NCBI RefSeq assembly: GCF_004212215.1
Contig: NZ_QVFV01000003.1
Location: 62,001-126,000 of the forward strand
Direction: 5' to 3'
Origin: Leptolyngbya iicbica LK
GTDB lineage: Bacteria; Cyanobacteriota; Cyanobacteriia; Phormidesmidales; Phormidesmidaceae
Length of the DNA stretch: 64,000 bases
This document shows, piece by piece, positions 9,167-19,453 of the stretch. Each line of letters opens with the position of its first letter. Positions within the stretch are counted from its first letter, which is position 1. The notes beneath the pieces are model-generated. The model was not told where the DNA came from and searched no databases. It saw only the letters and a list, made by a program, of their open reading frames with translations. The translations under genes and the position numbers were made by a program.

Positions 9167-9302
9167 AGCAGTACGCAGAAACACGGCAGAACTGGCAAGG
9201 TGAGCAATGTCGTCCGGTCGTTTGACGACTGAGTCACGCACTCAAACAGCCAACGAAGACGGCGCGCATTGCCACACACCATTCTTCATCATGGCGCAAG
9301 CT

Positions 9303-10184
9303 TTAAATATTGGACAGCCGTCCCGAGAAAATGCCCCAGAGAATCGCGAGCCCGAAACCGATGCGGTAAAAGACAAAGATCCAGGTGGTGTGATCTTTCA
9401 AAAAGCGAATCAACCAGTAAACCGCCACATAGGAAGAAATGGCCGAGGCCACCACCCCTGCGATCGCGGCCACCAGGCCTACGGTTGCCTGGGGTTCAAA
9501 TAATTCGTTCAGCTCTGCTAGGCCCGATAGTAAAATTGCCGGAATGCCCATCAGCAGGGAAAAGCGAGCGGCGGTTTCGCGGTTCAGCCCCATAAATAAT
9601 CCCGCCGTCATGGTGGAGCCTGAGCGCGAGACCCCGGGGATTATCGCTAGCGCCTGGGCTAACCCCATGCCAATCCCGTCTCGCTGACTGACTTTGTCAT
9701 AGCCGCGCTGACGAGACCCCACGACTTCTGCCCAACCCAGAAAGATCGCCAACCCGATCGAGGTAATGGCAATGACGAGAGAACTGCGAGCAAAGGTTTC
9801 ATAGACGTCTCTAAGGCCAAACTTGACCAATAGCCCTAACACCACGATGGGAATGGTCCCGATGACGATGCCAACGGCTACCCGAAAGTCCGGGGCTTGC
9901 CAATCTTTCTCGGCGATCGCGGCTTTTGTACCAGTCAACAGCTGCCAAATGTCGCTCCAAAAGTAGCCCACAATAGCCACAATGCTGCCCAGCTGCACAA
10001 TCGCGGTAAAGGTCACCCCCGGATCACCCCACCCAAACACCACCGGCACCATTTTGACGTGGGCGGTGCTGCTGATGGGCAAAAACTCGGTCAACCCCTG
10101 CACAATGCCAATCACAATGGCTTCAATTAACGAAATTGGTTGACTGTCTTCGACCGCTAATAAAAATGGCTGTAATAGCGTCAT
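9303..10184 (-). CDS. uppP: undecaprenyl-diphosphatase (UppP/BacA)
   Basis: Integral membrane phosphatase that recycles undecaprenyl diphosphate to the monophosphate carrier lipid used for peptidoglycan and polysaccharide export. Both active-site signatures are present: GIVQGLTEFLPISSTAH near the N terminus, and PGVSRSGSTMTAGL in the middle. About eight hydrophobic segments can be counted, and 293 residues is the usual length. The ATG at 10184 is used. The divergent gene at 10351 shares its 165-base upstream region. Confidence 0.95.
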   Translation of the reverse strand: MTLLQPFLLAVEDSQPISLIEAIVIGIVQGLTEFLPISSTAHVKMVPVVFGWGDPGVTFTAIVQLGSIVAIVGYFWSDIWQLLTGTKAAIAEKDWQAPDFRVAVGIVIGTIPIVVLGLLVKFGLRDVYETFARSSLVIAITSIGLAIFLGWAEVVGSRQRGYDKVSQRDGIGMGLAQALAIIPGVSRSGSTMTAGLFMGLNRETAARFSLLMGIPAILLSGLAELNELFEPQATVGLVAAIAGVVASAISSYVAVYWLIRFLKDHTTWIFVFYRIGFGLAILWGIFSGRLSNI

Positions 10185-10350
10185 GGTTTAATCCAAAAAC
10201 ATAAAAATTCGCTTAAAATCCCCATCGCTGAGGACGGTGCGATCGCATCTAGCTTGAGAGCCAGAATACCCGGATTTCACTGAAATACCCACCCTCAATG
10301 AGAAGCATTGAAACTCGCATGGTCGATGATCGCGCTCGAAAGCTTGTGGT

Positions 10351-11100
10351 ATGTTAAGAAGAGTTAACAACCTGAGAAGTCTGTTGTCATCTTTTTCTCC
10401 TCCGTCCAAGCCAGTGAGCCAAAGCATTCCGTCGCTGATGCAGTTAGCGACGCCATCGTTGTTGCTCTCTACCAAGGCTAAGGTTTGGATTGCAGCGGTC
10501 CTCTTAGTCGTTATTCCAGTCTTTTTTCAAGCACCGTTAGTGCGATCGCTGCCTTGGCTCAGCCTGGCCATGACGGGCACTTGGCTACTGGCGGGCATCA
10601 GCCTGAGCTCTCACGGAACTACACGCCTCTGGGGCGACCTCCTCACCGGATTTAGCTGGACTTGGTTGGCGGGCTCTTTATATTGGGGCTGGCTCCGGTT
10701 TGAGCCCCTGTGGCATTTGCCTGTCGAGGCCATCGGCTTCCCCATTGCGATCGGACTCCTCGTCAAAGGTCAGGGGCGTATTGGCAGCTATTTCTTTTTA
10801 GGCTCCCTGTTTGGTACTGCTGTTACAGACCTATACATCTACTGGAATGGCCTGTTTCCGATGTGGCGGCAGGTCATGATCGCCGACCCTGATTGGGTCC
10901 CCGTGATCATGCAGCAAGCTGCTGCCGCCCTGCAAAATTCCGTTAGCTTTAGTCAGGGGCTACTCATTGCGCTAGGATTGCTCACCGTGGGCATACTACC
11001 GTTGCAGTCAAAGCAGCTCTGTTGGTGGGCCTTTAGTGGCGCAGTTTTGAGCACGCTGATTGTCGATTTGCTATTTTTAGGCAGCGCTTTTTGCTTGTGA
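10351..11100 (+). CDS. DUF3120 membrane protein
   Basis: A cyanobacteria- and plastid-restricted membrane protein family of unknown function. At least six hydrophobic segments are visible, with family landmarks WAFSGAVLSTLIVD at the C terminus and FRFEPLWHLPVEAIGFP-like text in the middle (here LRFEPLWHLPVEAIGFPI). The start is uncertain: ATG 10351 gives 249 residues with a polar N-terminal tail, and in-frame GTG 10414 or ATG 10438 would give a shorter protein that begins closer to the first membrane helix. None has a clear ribosome site. It is divergent from uppP. Confidence 0.8.
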   Translation: MLRRVNNLRSLLSSFSPPSKPVSQSIPSLMQLATPSLLLSTKAKVWIAAVLLVVIPVFFQAPLVRSLPWLSLAMTGTWLLAGISLSSHGTTRLWGDLLTGFSWTWLAGSLYWGWLRFEPLWHLPVEAIGFPIAIGLLVKGQGRIGSYFFLGSLFGTAVTDLYIYWNGLFPMWRQVMIADPDWVPVIMQQAAAALQNSVSFSQGLLIALGLLTVGILPLQSKQLCWWAFSGAVLSTLIVDLLFLGSAFCL

Positions 11101-11291
11101 TAGGGACTACGACATTTGAGTTGTTTGCTTGCTCAGATGTTGGTTCGCGTAAACGGTTGATTTAGACTATTCAGCGAAGCCCTTTGCGGGATAACGGCGA
11201 CCCTGCTCCGTTTACGACGGCAGGTCTTTGGATTCAGGCAGTGGGTATCTCCTGTTAATTCGTGTGCTCTTTCTTCTAACCGCCAGACTCC

Positions 11292-12269
11292 GTGATTCAA
11301 CCTCAAGGTCCCTACGTCATTCTGAATACTGAGTCTGGAACTCGGCAGCTATCTCTGGTCGGGCTGAATTGCTGGACGGTGGGGCGCAGCGATGACAACA
11401 ATTTGGTGTTGCCCGATCGCTGGATTTCCCGCAATCACGCCATGATCCAAATGATGGAAACGGGCGAGTTTTACCTGATTGACTTGGGGAGTCGCAACGG
11501 TTCGTTTGTGAATGGTCGCCGCGTCAGCGTCCCCGTCACCCTGGCCGATGGCGATCAACTCACCTTTGGGAAAACGGAACTACAGTTTTTTTGCTCAACA
11601 GCCAGTCGCTCTGGCAGTGGCGAGACCTTTGCCGATACCGACATTACCGCCACAGCAACCCTGCACTTGCGTCGGCTGATTTCGGTCATGGTGGTTGATA
11701 TCCGTGACTTTACCGTCTTGACCCGCCAACTGGATGAAACCGTGCTGTCGGAATCCATTGGCACCTGGTTTCGCTGTGCGGGAGAGATTATCAGTCGCTA
11801 TGGCAGCGGCGTTGATAAGTATATCGGTGATGCCGTCATGGCGGTGTGGGTGCATGGGGCCGATGGAGTGCAGCCAGAAGATTTGCTACCGATTCTCCAC
11901 GCGATGGACGAACTCGCGAAAATGACCGCTCAGTTACATAAGCGGTTTCCGCTACCGTTTCCTTTGCGGGTCGGTGCCGGATTAAATACTGGTTATGCCA
12001 TGGTCGGCAATACGGGGACGGGGAGTCATCCTGATTACACGGCGATCGGTGACACGGTGAACGCGGCGTTTCGGTTTGAATCTTCTACCAAGCAGTTGGG
12101 CCTGGATGTCGCCGTGGGCGAAACGACCTATGAATATCTAACAAAAATGCCGGGAATTGCGTCAATTTTTCATCGCTATAAGGTCAACCTCAAGGGCTAT
12201 GAGATGCCGACTGTGACCCACGCGACGACTTTCTCTAATTTGGATCAGTTTATCCACCGTCAGACTTAG
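11292..12269 (+). CDS. FHA domain-class III adenylate/guanylate cyclase
   Basis: A cytosolic signalling enzyme. Residues about 20-100 form an FHA phosphothreonine-binding domain (VGRSDDNNLVLPDRWISRNHA, then DLGSRNGSFVNGRRV). Residues about 125-300 form a class III nucleotide cyclase domain with both metal-binding aspartates (VVDIRDFTVLTRQL and KYIGDAVMAVW) and the substrate region YTAIGDTVNAAFR. FHA-cyclase fusions occur in several cyanobacteria and link Ser/Thr phosphorylation to cAMP; the exact product is inferred. Translation starts at GTG 11292. 325 residues, no membrane segments. Confidence 0.9.
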   Translation: MIQPQGPYVILNTESGTRQLSLVGLNCWTVGRSDDNNLVLPDRWISRNHAMIQMMETGEFYLIDLGSRNGSFVNGRRVSVPVTLADGDQLTFGKTELQFFCSTASRSGSGETFADTDITATATLHLRRLISVMVVDIRDFTVLTRQLDETVLSESIGTWFRCAGEIISRYGSGVDKYIGDAVMAVWVHGADGVQPEDLLPILHAMDELAKMTAQLHKRFPLPFPLRVGAGLNTGYAMVGNTGTGSHPDYTAIGDTVNAAFRFESSTKQLGLDVAVGETTYEYLTKMPGIASIFHRYKVNLKGYEMPTVTHATTFSNLDQFIHRQT

Positions 12270-12388
12270 GCGAGTGGGGGCAAGTTGTTGGTTTACAGCC
12301 ATTCATGGCGTTGAGAAAATTGCAGCTGTCCCCATGGTGAAGAAGCCGGATGCGGCAGAAGCGGGGCGATTATAGTATTCCGCAGTAA

Positions 12389-12457
12389 GGTGCAGAGAGC
12401 CCAAAAGTTTAAAGCATGGGTATTGAATCTAAGTGTGAGCAGCCGTCTCGGCTGTCC
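12389..12457. repeat. dispersed 69-bp intergenic repeat, copy 1
   Basis: About 57 of 68 positions match the segment at 36593-36661 (shared blocks GAGAGCCCAAAA, GCATGGG, AAGTGTG and CAGCCGTCTCGGCTG). The 3' end folds as CAGCCG-TCT-CGGCTG. The surrounding 350-base gap (12270-12621) has no convincing gene. It may be a small non-autonomous repeat or a mobile hairpin element. Confidence 0.75.
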
Positions 12458-12621
12458 CAGCTCAGATAAGATGCGCTATGGGTTGGCGACCTTCAAAGCA
12501 TGGCCAGATCGACGGGCTAGCTGAAATCGGGATTGACCAGGCTTGTTGCGGCGGTGAAAGCGATCGCGATTCTTGGGCTGCCATCTATTTGCCAGCGAAC
12601 TATCGAGTCGCCAATGGAAGC

Positions 12622-14094
12622 TTAGGCGCTTTCTGTCGAGGACTTCGCTGGGGCGGTGGAAGGCGGCGTTGCCGACTGTGCCGCGATCGCCTCGGCTCGC
12701 ACATCTAGCTGTGTCTGATAGTCCACCCCAATAATCTCTGAATAGAGCCGGACATACTCAACTGCTGATTTATCCCAACTAAAGTTTTGCTCCATACCGC
12801 GTTTTTGCAAGGCTTGCCAGGCATCTTTATAGCGGAAACCTTCCCAGGCTCTGACCATGCAGGTATAGAGATCTAGGGGCTCGTAGCGATCAAAGCAATA
12901 GCCAGTGCCCGCATTCTCAGTCGGGTCGTGGTGCAGTACTGTATCCACCAGACCGCCGGTGCGGCGCACAATTGGCACACAGCCATAGCGCATGGCGATC
13001 ATCTGGCTAATGCCGCACGGCTCAAATCGTGATGGCATCAAAAAGGCGTCGGCTCCGGCATAGATTTGGCGGCCAATGCCTTCGCTATACATGAGGTACA
13101 CCGCAACGCGCCCGCGATAACGGGAGGCCATTTCCCAGAGTTGATTTTCGTAATAGCGATCGCCCGTCCCCAGCAGCACAAACTGCGCGTCGGTATAGGC
13201 TAAGAACCGATCCATCGTTTGCAAGACCAGATCGAGCCCTTTTTGTTCAACTAATCGACTGATCAGGCCGACGAGAAACGCTTTGGAGTTCACCTCCAAC
13301 CCCATTTCTTCCTGCACTTTGACCTTGTTAAAGCGGCGTTTCTCGATAGTTTCCGCCGAGAAATGGGTGCCAATCTGCGGGTCGGTGGCGGGGTCAAAAA
13401 GATTGATGTCAATGCCGTTTAAGATGCCGCTGAGTTTACCGCTCACAAAGGACAGTAGCCCTTCCAATTCTTCACCGTATTCAGCCGTTTGAATCTGTTT
13501 GGCATAGGTGGGCGAGACCGTGTTGACACGATCGGCGTACTGCACCGCCGCCGCCATGGTGTTGTGCCCTTGCATAAACCAGGGGCACCAGGTCATTTGT
13601 TCCAGCTTCCAGCGCCACGGCCCCTGATAGGCCAGGTTGTGGATGGTGAAAACGGTACCAATATCCGAGGTTTCTCGCATCCACACGGGGATCATGCCCG
13701 TGTGCCAGTCATGGCAGTGAATAATTTGGGGTTTCCAAAAATTCCATGCGAATTCCGCTGCGCCGTTGGCAAAGAAGGTGAACCGCCAATCTTCATCCGC
13801 ACCGCCGTAGACATTGCGTCCATCAAAGGCAGGATGACCAAACAAATAGAGCGGGACATCGGTCTCGGGCAGCACCGTCTCGTACACTGCAAAATCGTTG
13901 AACATAGCGTAGCCCCACCAGATGGGTTCCTTGGGAATGTCCATCTTGTCGGGCAAAAAGCCGTAATAGGGCATCAATATGCGGACATCATGCCCCATCT
14001 TGCGCAGCACTTTGGGCAAGGAGCCAACGACATCACCCATGCCGCCGACCTTCGCCAGTGGTGCTGCTTCTGCTGCTACGAACAAGATCCGCAT
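12622..14094 (-). CDS. glgA: glycogen synthase (ADP-glucose)
   Basis: GT5 glycosyltransferase that adds glucose from ADP-glucose to the growing alpha-1,4-glucan. The N-terminal substrate loop [16 protein letters not shown] starts at residue 15; the KVGGMGDV form (rather than KVGGLGDV) is typical of the second cyanobacterial GlgA type. Further marks are [26 protein letters not shown], and the C-terminal [16 protein letters not shown] with [10 protein letters not shown]. 490 residues, usual length, with a low-complexity Ala/Ser/Thr/Pro tail. The debranching enzyme glgX lies 6.6 kb downstream on the other strand, so glycogen genes are clustered only loosely. Confidence 0.95.
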   Translation of the reverse strand: MRILFVAAEAAPLAKVGGMGDVVGSLPKVLRKMGHDVRILMPYYGFLPDKMDIPKEPIWWGYAMFNDFAVYETVLPETDVPLYLFGHPAFDGRNVYGGADEDWRFTFFANGAAEFAWNFWKPQIIHCHDWHTGMIPVWMRETSDIGTVFTIHNLAYQGPWRWKLEQMTWCPWFMQGHNTMAAAVQYADRVNTVSPTYAKQIQTAEYGEELEGLLSFVSGKLSGILNGIDINLFDPATDPQIGTHFSAETIEKRRFNKVKVQEEMGLEVNSKAFLVGLISRLVEQKGLDLVLQTMDRFLAYTDAQFVLLGTGDRYYENQLWEMASRYRGRVAVYLMYSEGIGRQIYAGADAFLMPSRFEPCGISQMIAMRYGCVPIVRRTGGLVDTVLHHDPTENAGTGYCFDRYEPLDLYTCMVRAWEGFRYKDAWQALQKRGMEQNFSWDKSAVEYVRLYSEIIGVDYQTQLDVRAEAIAAQSATPPSTAPAKSSTESA

Positions 14095-14244
14095 GCGATC
14101 GCCTTTGAGAAAGTTTTTAGGTTCCTCAACAGTCTACGGGCGTTGGGGATCTCTGCATAGTAGCGGTCTAAATCTTGCGATGAGAAACGGTTTGGTGATT
14201 TTTACCCGATACGAGGGGGCGATCGCTCCGGCAGACCGATGGCA

Positions 14245-15006
14245 TTATTCCAACACCGGCTGATTCAACTTGATGACGGGGCGAGGCAACTCGCTGGCTT
14301 CGGTGCCTGGATTCAATAACCGCTCAGGGGGGATGGACTCGGCCAAGTTCGGCCCAACAATGCCACCCGATAGCAAGACCTTAAATGCGTCTTCAATAGA
14401 GATGGATAAGTTGATGACATCCGACTCTGGGACGACGGCATACCAGCCGCTCGTCGGGTTTGGCGTGGTCGGAATGAAAACGCTGAGCATCGGGGTTGTG
14501 GTAGCGCTCGCCTCGGAGGTGAGCACCGTGCCCGTCACAAAGGCGACTGCCCATAATCCCCGGCGGGGATATTCCACTAAGATGACGCGACGAAAGCGGC
14601 TCTTGGAGTCTTGAAAAACGGTCTGAAGCAGCTGTTGCAGGGTTTTGTAGACGGAGCCAGCCAAGGGAATTGACTGGACGATGCGTTCGCCCAAATCTAG
14701 CAGCCAGCGCCCAGCAATATTACGGGCCATGAGGCCAATGAGCAAAATGCCCAATAAGGGCACGGTTAGGCCCACTGACAGGTTTAGCAAGTCGCCCAGC
14801 AGCGGGGGCAGCCCCGTAAACGGATTGAGTTGTTTGGGAAACCGCGTCAGGAACCGCACTACCCAAAAGGCAACGGTAATGGTCAACCAGATTGTGGTCG
14901 CCAATGGAATCACCACTAGCAAGCCAGCAATCAAGTCACTTTTTAAGTCCTGCTTGAGTTTTTGAAGCACAGGCAACCCAGCGAATGTTGGACAACTGCT
15001 AATCAA
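14245..15006 (-). CDS. DUF502 family membrane protein
   Basis: Conserved membrane protein of unknown function. Two N-terminal transmembrane helices (LIAGLLVVIPLATTIWLTIT at about 25-45, and LSVGLTVPLLGILLIGLMA) are followed by the family core GERIVQSIPLAGSVYKTLQQ and a soluble domain with VILVEYPRRGLWAVAFVTG. The frame opens with TTG at 15006, but homology begins at LQKLKQDLKSDLIAG, so the GTG at 14970 may be the true start. The C terminus ends KLNQPVLE. Confidence 0.85.
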   Translation of the reverse strand: MISSCPTFAGLPVLQKLKQDLKSDLIAGLLVVIPLATTIWLTITVAFWVVRFLTRFPKQLNPFTGLPPLLGDLLNLSVGLTVPLLGILLIGLMARNIAGRWLLDLGERIVQSIPLAGSVYKTLQQLLQTVFQDSKSRFRRVILVEYPRRGLWAVAFVTGTVLTSEASATTTPMLSVFIPTTPNPTSGWYAVVPESDVINLSISIEDAFKVLLSGGIVGPNLAESIPPERLLNPGTEASELPRPVIKLNQPVLE

Positions 15007-15260
15007 TCATCATAAGAGAAGAGCTTCTCTCCTTGCCAAGAGATGACCTGGCCAGAGAGCGCTCCACTCCGTATAGTGTAAACTTTTGTTTCAGAAAATG
15101 CGGCCAAGACGACAGGCGGCAGCCTGAAACCTCTCAATAGTTTTGATTATTTGGATTTTAGCGAAAAATGTATCTCAGCTAACATCAAGCTGAGTAACGG
15201 TCAGGTTCAGCGATCGCGGCTCCGCTATTGACTCGCCGCTCCGCTCCCCATTTGTGCCAC

Positions 15261-16682
15261 TTACAGTTGGAGTACGTAGCGAGCCAGGTTCAGGTAAATC
15301 AACACGCCTAAAACATCCACCACGGTGGTAATGAAGGGGGCTGACATCAAAGCGGGATCAAAGCCAATGCTGCTGAACAGGAAGGGTAAGGCGGCTCCGG
15401 CAGTAGAGGCGAGGATCGCGATCGCCACTAAACTAATCCCCACCGTGATCGACACCTCTAAGTTGCCTTGCAGGAGATAGGCCCAGCCCGTGACCACGAC
15501 GCCAAGCATAATGCCGAGAAAGGCCCCCGCGATCGCCTCCCGCCGAATCACTGTAAACGCGCTCCGGTTGGCGATCTCTTGGGTGTTAATGCCGCGAATT
15601 ACGACGGTGGATGATTGCGCTCCGACATTGCCCCCCGTGCCAATCAGCAGGGGAATAAAGGCTGCCAGCACCACCACTTGCTCTAGCACTGCTTCTTGGC
15701 TGCGAATGACCCAAGTGGTGACCGTATTCGTCAGTAACAAGACCGACAGCCACACGACTCGCTTACGAGCCACAGTCAGCAAATTGGTCTGGAAATAGTT
15801 GTCGCCACCGGCCTGCACACCGCCCAGGGCATAAATATCCTCAGTGGCCTCTTCTTCCAAAATGTCGATCACGTCGTCAACGGTGACGATGCCGACCAGC
15901 CGCTGCTCTGTATCCACGACGGGCACGGCCAAAAAGTCGTAGCGCTGGATGAGTTGAGCAACTTCTTCTTGGTCGGCGTCGGTTTGCACCGAGACAAACT
16001 CCCGCGTCATGATGTCGCCAATGGTTTGCTCCGGTTGCCCCATGACCAGATGCCGCAGAGACAAAATCCCCGTGAGGCGGCGGGCGGAGTCCGTCACGTA
16101 AAGGTAGTAAACGGTTTCGCTCATGTCGGCCCGGTTGCGGATGTGCTCTAACGCGCGGGAAATGCTCCAGGTCTCCTTGAGTGCGATGTACTCCGGGGTC
16201 ATGATACGCCCGGCAGTATCGGCTTCGTAGCCCAGCAAGAGGGCAGTGGCTTGGCGTTCTTGCGAGCTCATTTGACTTAGGAGACGGCGGACAACTTTCG
16301 CGGGCAGTTCGTCAAACAGGCGGGCGCGATCGTCCGGCGACATTTTGTCCACGATGTCGAGCACGTCCTGCCGTTTGAAATCTTCAATCAGGGTTTGCTG
16401 CACGCTAGAGTCGAGGTTTTCGTAAACTTCGATCGCTTCATCTTTAGACAGCAGCCGAAAACCGATCGCCTGCATGGTTTCGGGCAGTCCTTCAATCGCT
16501 TCGGCAATATCCACGGGCTGTACGGGCACCAATAGGGCTTTTGCCCCCTGAAAATTTTGCTGTTCGAGGAGCATTTCTAATTGCGATCGCACCAGTTCCC
16601 GCAGCTCTTGCCGCGAGATCGTTGCTGGAACCGATGCTGATGGAATTGCCTGCTCTGTCAAAAGCTCACTCCGCAATGCCAC
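15261..16682 (-). CDS. mgtE: magnesium transporter MgtE
   Basis: Mg2+ channel/transporter. Domains in order: an N-terminal helical superhelix (residues about 30-150, DKMSPDDRARLFDELPAKVV), paired CBS domains (about 155-280, TAGRIMTPEYIALKE and IGDIMTREFVSV, VGIVTVDDVIDILEEE), and a C-terminal membrane domain with five helices including GTGGNVGAQSSTVVIRG, the ion-path signature. The N-domain and CBS pair act as the Mg2+ sensor in characterised homologues. Start is GTG at 16682. 473 residues, normal length. No M-box leader was recognised upstream. Confidence 0.95.
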   Translation of the reverse strand: MALRSELLTEQAIPSASVPATISRQELRELVRSQLEMLLEQQNFQGAKALLVPVQPVDIAEAIEGLPETMQAIGFRLLSKDEAIEVYENLDSSVQQTLIEDFKRQDVLDIVDKMSPDDRARLFDELPAKVVRRLLSQMSSQERQATALLLGYEADTAGRIMTPEYIALKETWSISRALEHIRNRADMSETVYYLYVTDSARRLTGILSLRHLVMGQPEQTIGDIMTREFVSVQTDADQEEVAQLIQRYDFLAVPVVDTEQRLVGIVTVDDVIDILEEEATEDIYALGGVQAGGDNYFQTNLLTVARKRVVWLSVLLLTNTVTTWVIRSQEAVLEQVVVLAAFIPLLIGTGGNVGAQSSTVVIRGINTQEIANRSAFTVIRREAIAGAFLGIMLGVVVTGWAYLLQGNLEVSITVGISLVAIAILASTAGAALPFLFSSIGFDPALMSAPFITTVVDVLGVLIYLNLARYVLQL

Positions 16683-16921
16683 AGATGTGGCTGTAACAAT
16701 CTTTGGCGCTCAGGACTCAGGGCAGCGGTGAAGGTGCTGTAACCACGAGAAGAGCTAGGGCGCATTTAGCTCGTATAAAGCTTATCTTGCTTTGGGGCTC
16801 TAGCGCAGAGACCTACTGCCACCATAAGGCATGGACTCCGGGTCACTGCAACTTTAGTGACCGCATTTGGGTGGAGGAGGGCTGGTTTGGGGGTTCAGAC
16901 CGCCTCCTTGAGCGAACATCC

Positions 16922-19117
16922 TTATCGCTTATGGGTAAAGGCCCAGACGCCGTCCCAATCTTCGGGAATGCCTTCTTCGATCAATTTATGGATGCGCTGC
17001 TCGTAGAGTTCGGCAGTTTTGTCTTGGGGATGCTGCGCCAGGATGGTGCTGAAGTAGGTGTGGGCGGTCGTCCAGTCGCGATCGCTATACGCTTTGATCC
17101 CCGCTTCAAAGGTGTCGAGGGTCGCCAGCTTTTCTTGGCGGCGGTCGTCGGGCTCAGCGTCTAGCACTTCGTAAATCGCGATGGATTTGGTGCGACCTTT
17201 GACGATGACGCGATCGAGAAACCGGAGATGGTAGCGGTCGGGGTCTTGCAAGCGCTGCCGCACGGTTTCGGAAATGATGAGCGAGGTGCCGTAGACCTTG
17301 GATAACCCTTCGAGGCGGGCCGCGAGGTTAACCGTATCCGAAATCGCGTCGGGTTGAATGCGATCAGGTTCGCCGATCATACCGGCCATCACATGACCAG
17401 TATGTAAGCCAATCCCGATTTCAATCTCGAAGGTTTTGCGCGAATCGGCTTCAATTTGCTGGTTATAGTCGCGGACGCCGTGGAATTGAGCGATCGCCGA
17501 ATCAATGGCATCTTCTACCTGGTAGGGAAAGATGGCCATCATGCCGTCGCCAATAAATTTCACCACAAAGCCGTTATGGGTTCTGACCAGCGGTGAGATG
17601 CGCTGCAAATACGTATTGATAAACCGAAAAGTTCGGCGGGCCCGCATGGTTTCTGCCTTGCTGGTAAAGCCCCGAATGTCGGAAAACAGCACCGTCATTT
17701 CCTTGCTGACGTAATCTCCAAGTTTTACGTCTTGCACGCTGTCCTTATTCAGAAACCGCAAATACTCCGGCGGAAAAAAGCGCGAGAAGGCATTACTCTG
17801 CTCTTCGAGCTGTTCAAAGGATTGTTGAATCTGGGCGGCCATGGTGTTGATGGAGTCGGCGAGTTCGCCCAGTTCATCGGTGCGATTGATGCTGACACGC
17901 TGTTGCCAGTGCCCAGCGGTGATTTCTTTGACGGCGGTATTGAGCTGCAAGATGGGATTGGTCAACCGGCGCGAGAGCCAGGTGCCCACAATCATCGCAA
18001 TGACTAGGGCGATCGCACACAGCACGATTGTGATGCGGGTATTGAGCCGAATCTGGCCCATAAATTCCGATTCGGGCACCACGACGACAATGAGCCAGTC
18101 GAGCCCAAAGCCATCGCTAAAGGGCAGCACTTCTAAAAACTGCCGCTCGCCGTCCACCACAAAACTCAACTGGCGACTTTGTTGGATGTTGTCAAAGGCA
18201 CCAAAGCGATTTTCTAAATACGTGGCGGCTTCTTTGACGTAGGGATCAGAGCTCTGAGTCGCCTCCCGGAATTGGGGCACTTGCCCCAGCATTTTCATCA
18301 AGGGTTCGTCGGTAGAGCTAGAAATGAGGTGGCCCTGGCGATCGATCACGAAGGCCTGCCCGGTTTGGCCGATTTCGAGCTGTTTCAGAAAGGTGCGAAA
18401 TTCTTCTGGCAGGACGACGTCGGCGGCACAGACCCCTAGCAGACGGCGATCGCGGCGATCGTACACGGGCAGGCTCGCCGTCACATTGGGCAGGCGCGTC
18501 GTGAAGGCAACGTAAACATCCGTCCAGGTTGCCCCTTCTTGGCTCAGGGCCGCAATAAACCAGGGGCGCACCCGCGAGTCATAAGTTGACCCGCCTTGTG
18601 AGAGAAAATGCTGTCGATAGCCCCGAACATCAAGGCTGTACTGACGGCGCTCGAAGTTGGTATCCGGATTGCTATAGGACAGCAGCAGTTGACCCGTGTC
18701 CGGCGATCTCAAAATGCCGAAAAATTCCCCTGAGTCCGCGCTACCGCAGTAGACCAGCGCAATTTCGGGATAAATTTTCATCTGCTGAAAGAGCAGATGC
18801 TCGCCCTGGGTGGCCCCGGTAATATCTAAGTCGCCGTGGGTAAAGGCTGTTGCGTTGAGGCGGTTGATGGCGTGGGGATTGCCAAAATAACTCCGCAGCT
18901 CGCCCTGAATCCGGGCGGACACTTCGGTGCGCAACTTGGACGCCAGTACCTCGACGGCTTGCTGACCATTGCGAAAAGACAAATAGCCCACCAACCCCAC
19001 TGCCGCAAAAATTTGCACCAGCACTGGCAGGGTAAAGGCGCGATGTAATGAATTGCGGCGCACCGCTTGCTGGGTGTGACGGCTAAGTTGACGAATCTGG
19101 TGAGGGAGCTTAGTCAC
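16922..19117 (-). CDS. membrane-bound adenylate/guanylate cyclase (dCache-HAMP-CYC)
   Basis: A receptor-type class III cyclase of 731 residues. One N-terminal helix (LVQIFAAVGLVGYLSF) leads to a large periplasmic sensor of dCache type (about 55-345, with WFIAALSQEGATWTDVYVAF and LLGVCAADVVL). A second helix (ITIVLCAIALVIAMIVGTWL) leads to HAMP (NPILQLNTAVKEITAGHWQQ) and the catalytic domain (about 465-640; FSDIRGFTSKAE and KFIGDGMMAIFP carry the metal aspartates). A short TPR-like tail (FEAGIKAYSDRDWTTAHTYF) ends the protein, an arrangement seen in CyaB-like cyanobacterial cyclases. Start is GTG 19117. The ligand is unknown. Confidence 0.92.
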   Translation of the reverse strand: MTKLPHQIRQLSRHTQQAVRRNSLHRAFTLPVLVQIFAAVGLVGYLSFRNGQQAVEVLASKLRTEVSARIQGELRSYFGNPHAINRLNATAFTHGDLDITGATQGEHLLFQQMKIYPEIALVYCGSADSGEFFGILRSPDTGQLLLSYSNPDTNFERRQYSLDVRGYRQHFLSQGGSTYDSRVRPWFIAALSQEGATWTDVYVAFTTRLPNVTASLPVYDRRDRRLLGVCAADVVLPEEFRTFLKQLEIGQTGQAFVIDRQGHLISSSTDEPLMKMLGQVPQFREATQSSDPYVKEAATYLENRFGAFDNIQQSRQLSFVVDGERQFLEVLPFSDGFGLDWLIVVVVPESEFMGQIRLNTRITIVLCAIALVIAMIVGTWLSRRLTNPILQLNTAVKEITAGHWQQRVSINRTDELGELADSINTMAAQIQQSFEQLEEQSNAFSRFFPPEYLRFLNKDSVQDVKLGDYVSKEMTVLFSDIRGFTSKAETMRARRTFRFINTYLQRISPLVRTHNGFVVKFIGDGMMAIFPYQVEDAIDSAIAQFHGVRDYNQQIEADSRKTFEIEIGIGLHTGHVMAGMIGEPDRIQPDAISDTVNLAARLEGLSKVYGTSLIISETVRQRLQDPDRYHLRFLDRVIVKGRTKSIAIYEVLDAEPDDRRQEKLATLDTFEAGIKAYSDRDWTTAHTYFSTILAQHPQDKTAELYEQRIHKLIEEGIPEDWDGVWAFTHKR

Positions 19118-19278
19118 TAGTAGATCGCACAGAGGGGGATGGAGGCCGGCGGGCCATCAAAGTTGGCAACAAGATGCTGTCGAGAGTGGGGATGTAACGA
19201 TGGGTTACCCGATTTTTAAGCAGTCTCAGGTTGCCCAGTGAGGGAGCAGTTGCGGCATGGCTCTCGGCCAAATCGGTG

Positions 19279-19334
19279 GTCAGCGCCCGGAGCCCGATGA
19301 TTCCTATCCTACTCATCGGGCTCCGGGCGCTGAC
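19279..19334. repeat. perfect 22-bp inverted repeat
   Basis: Arms 19279-19300 and 19313-19334 are exact complements (CAGCGCCCGGAGCCCGATGA and partner) around a 12-base loop. It sits in the 335-base gap between PCP_red and the cyclase gene, both on the minus strand. Neither side has a U-run, so a terminator, REP-like element or processed RNA are all possible. Confidence 0.7.
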
Positions 19335-19453
19335 TCAGTCAGGGTGGGGCTCAGGCTGGACTGAATGACCGCAGCCCGCGAGCTAGCGTCGATTGGCATC
19401 TCGGTTCTGGCTTCCTTGAGATTTAAAAGAAGTTTACGGAATCTGGGATGTGG

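Noticed and set aside
13489-14160. 223-codon plus-strand frame inside glgA
   Set aside because: It is antisense to a clear glycogen synthase and has no family likeness or ribosome site.
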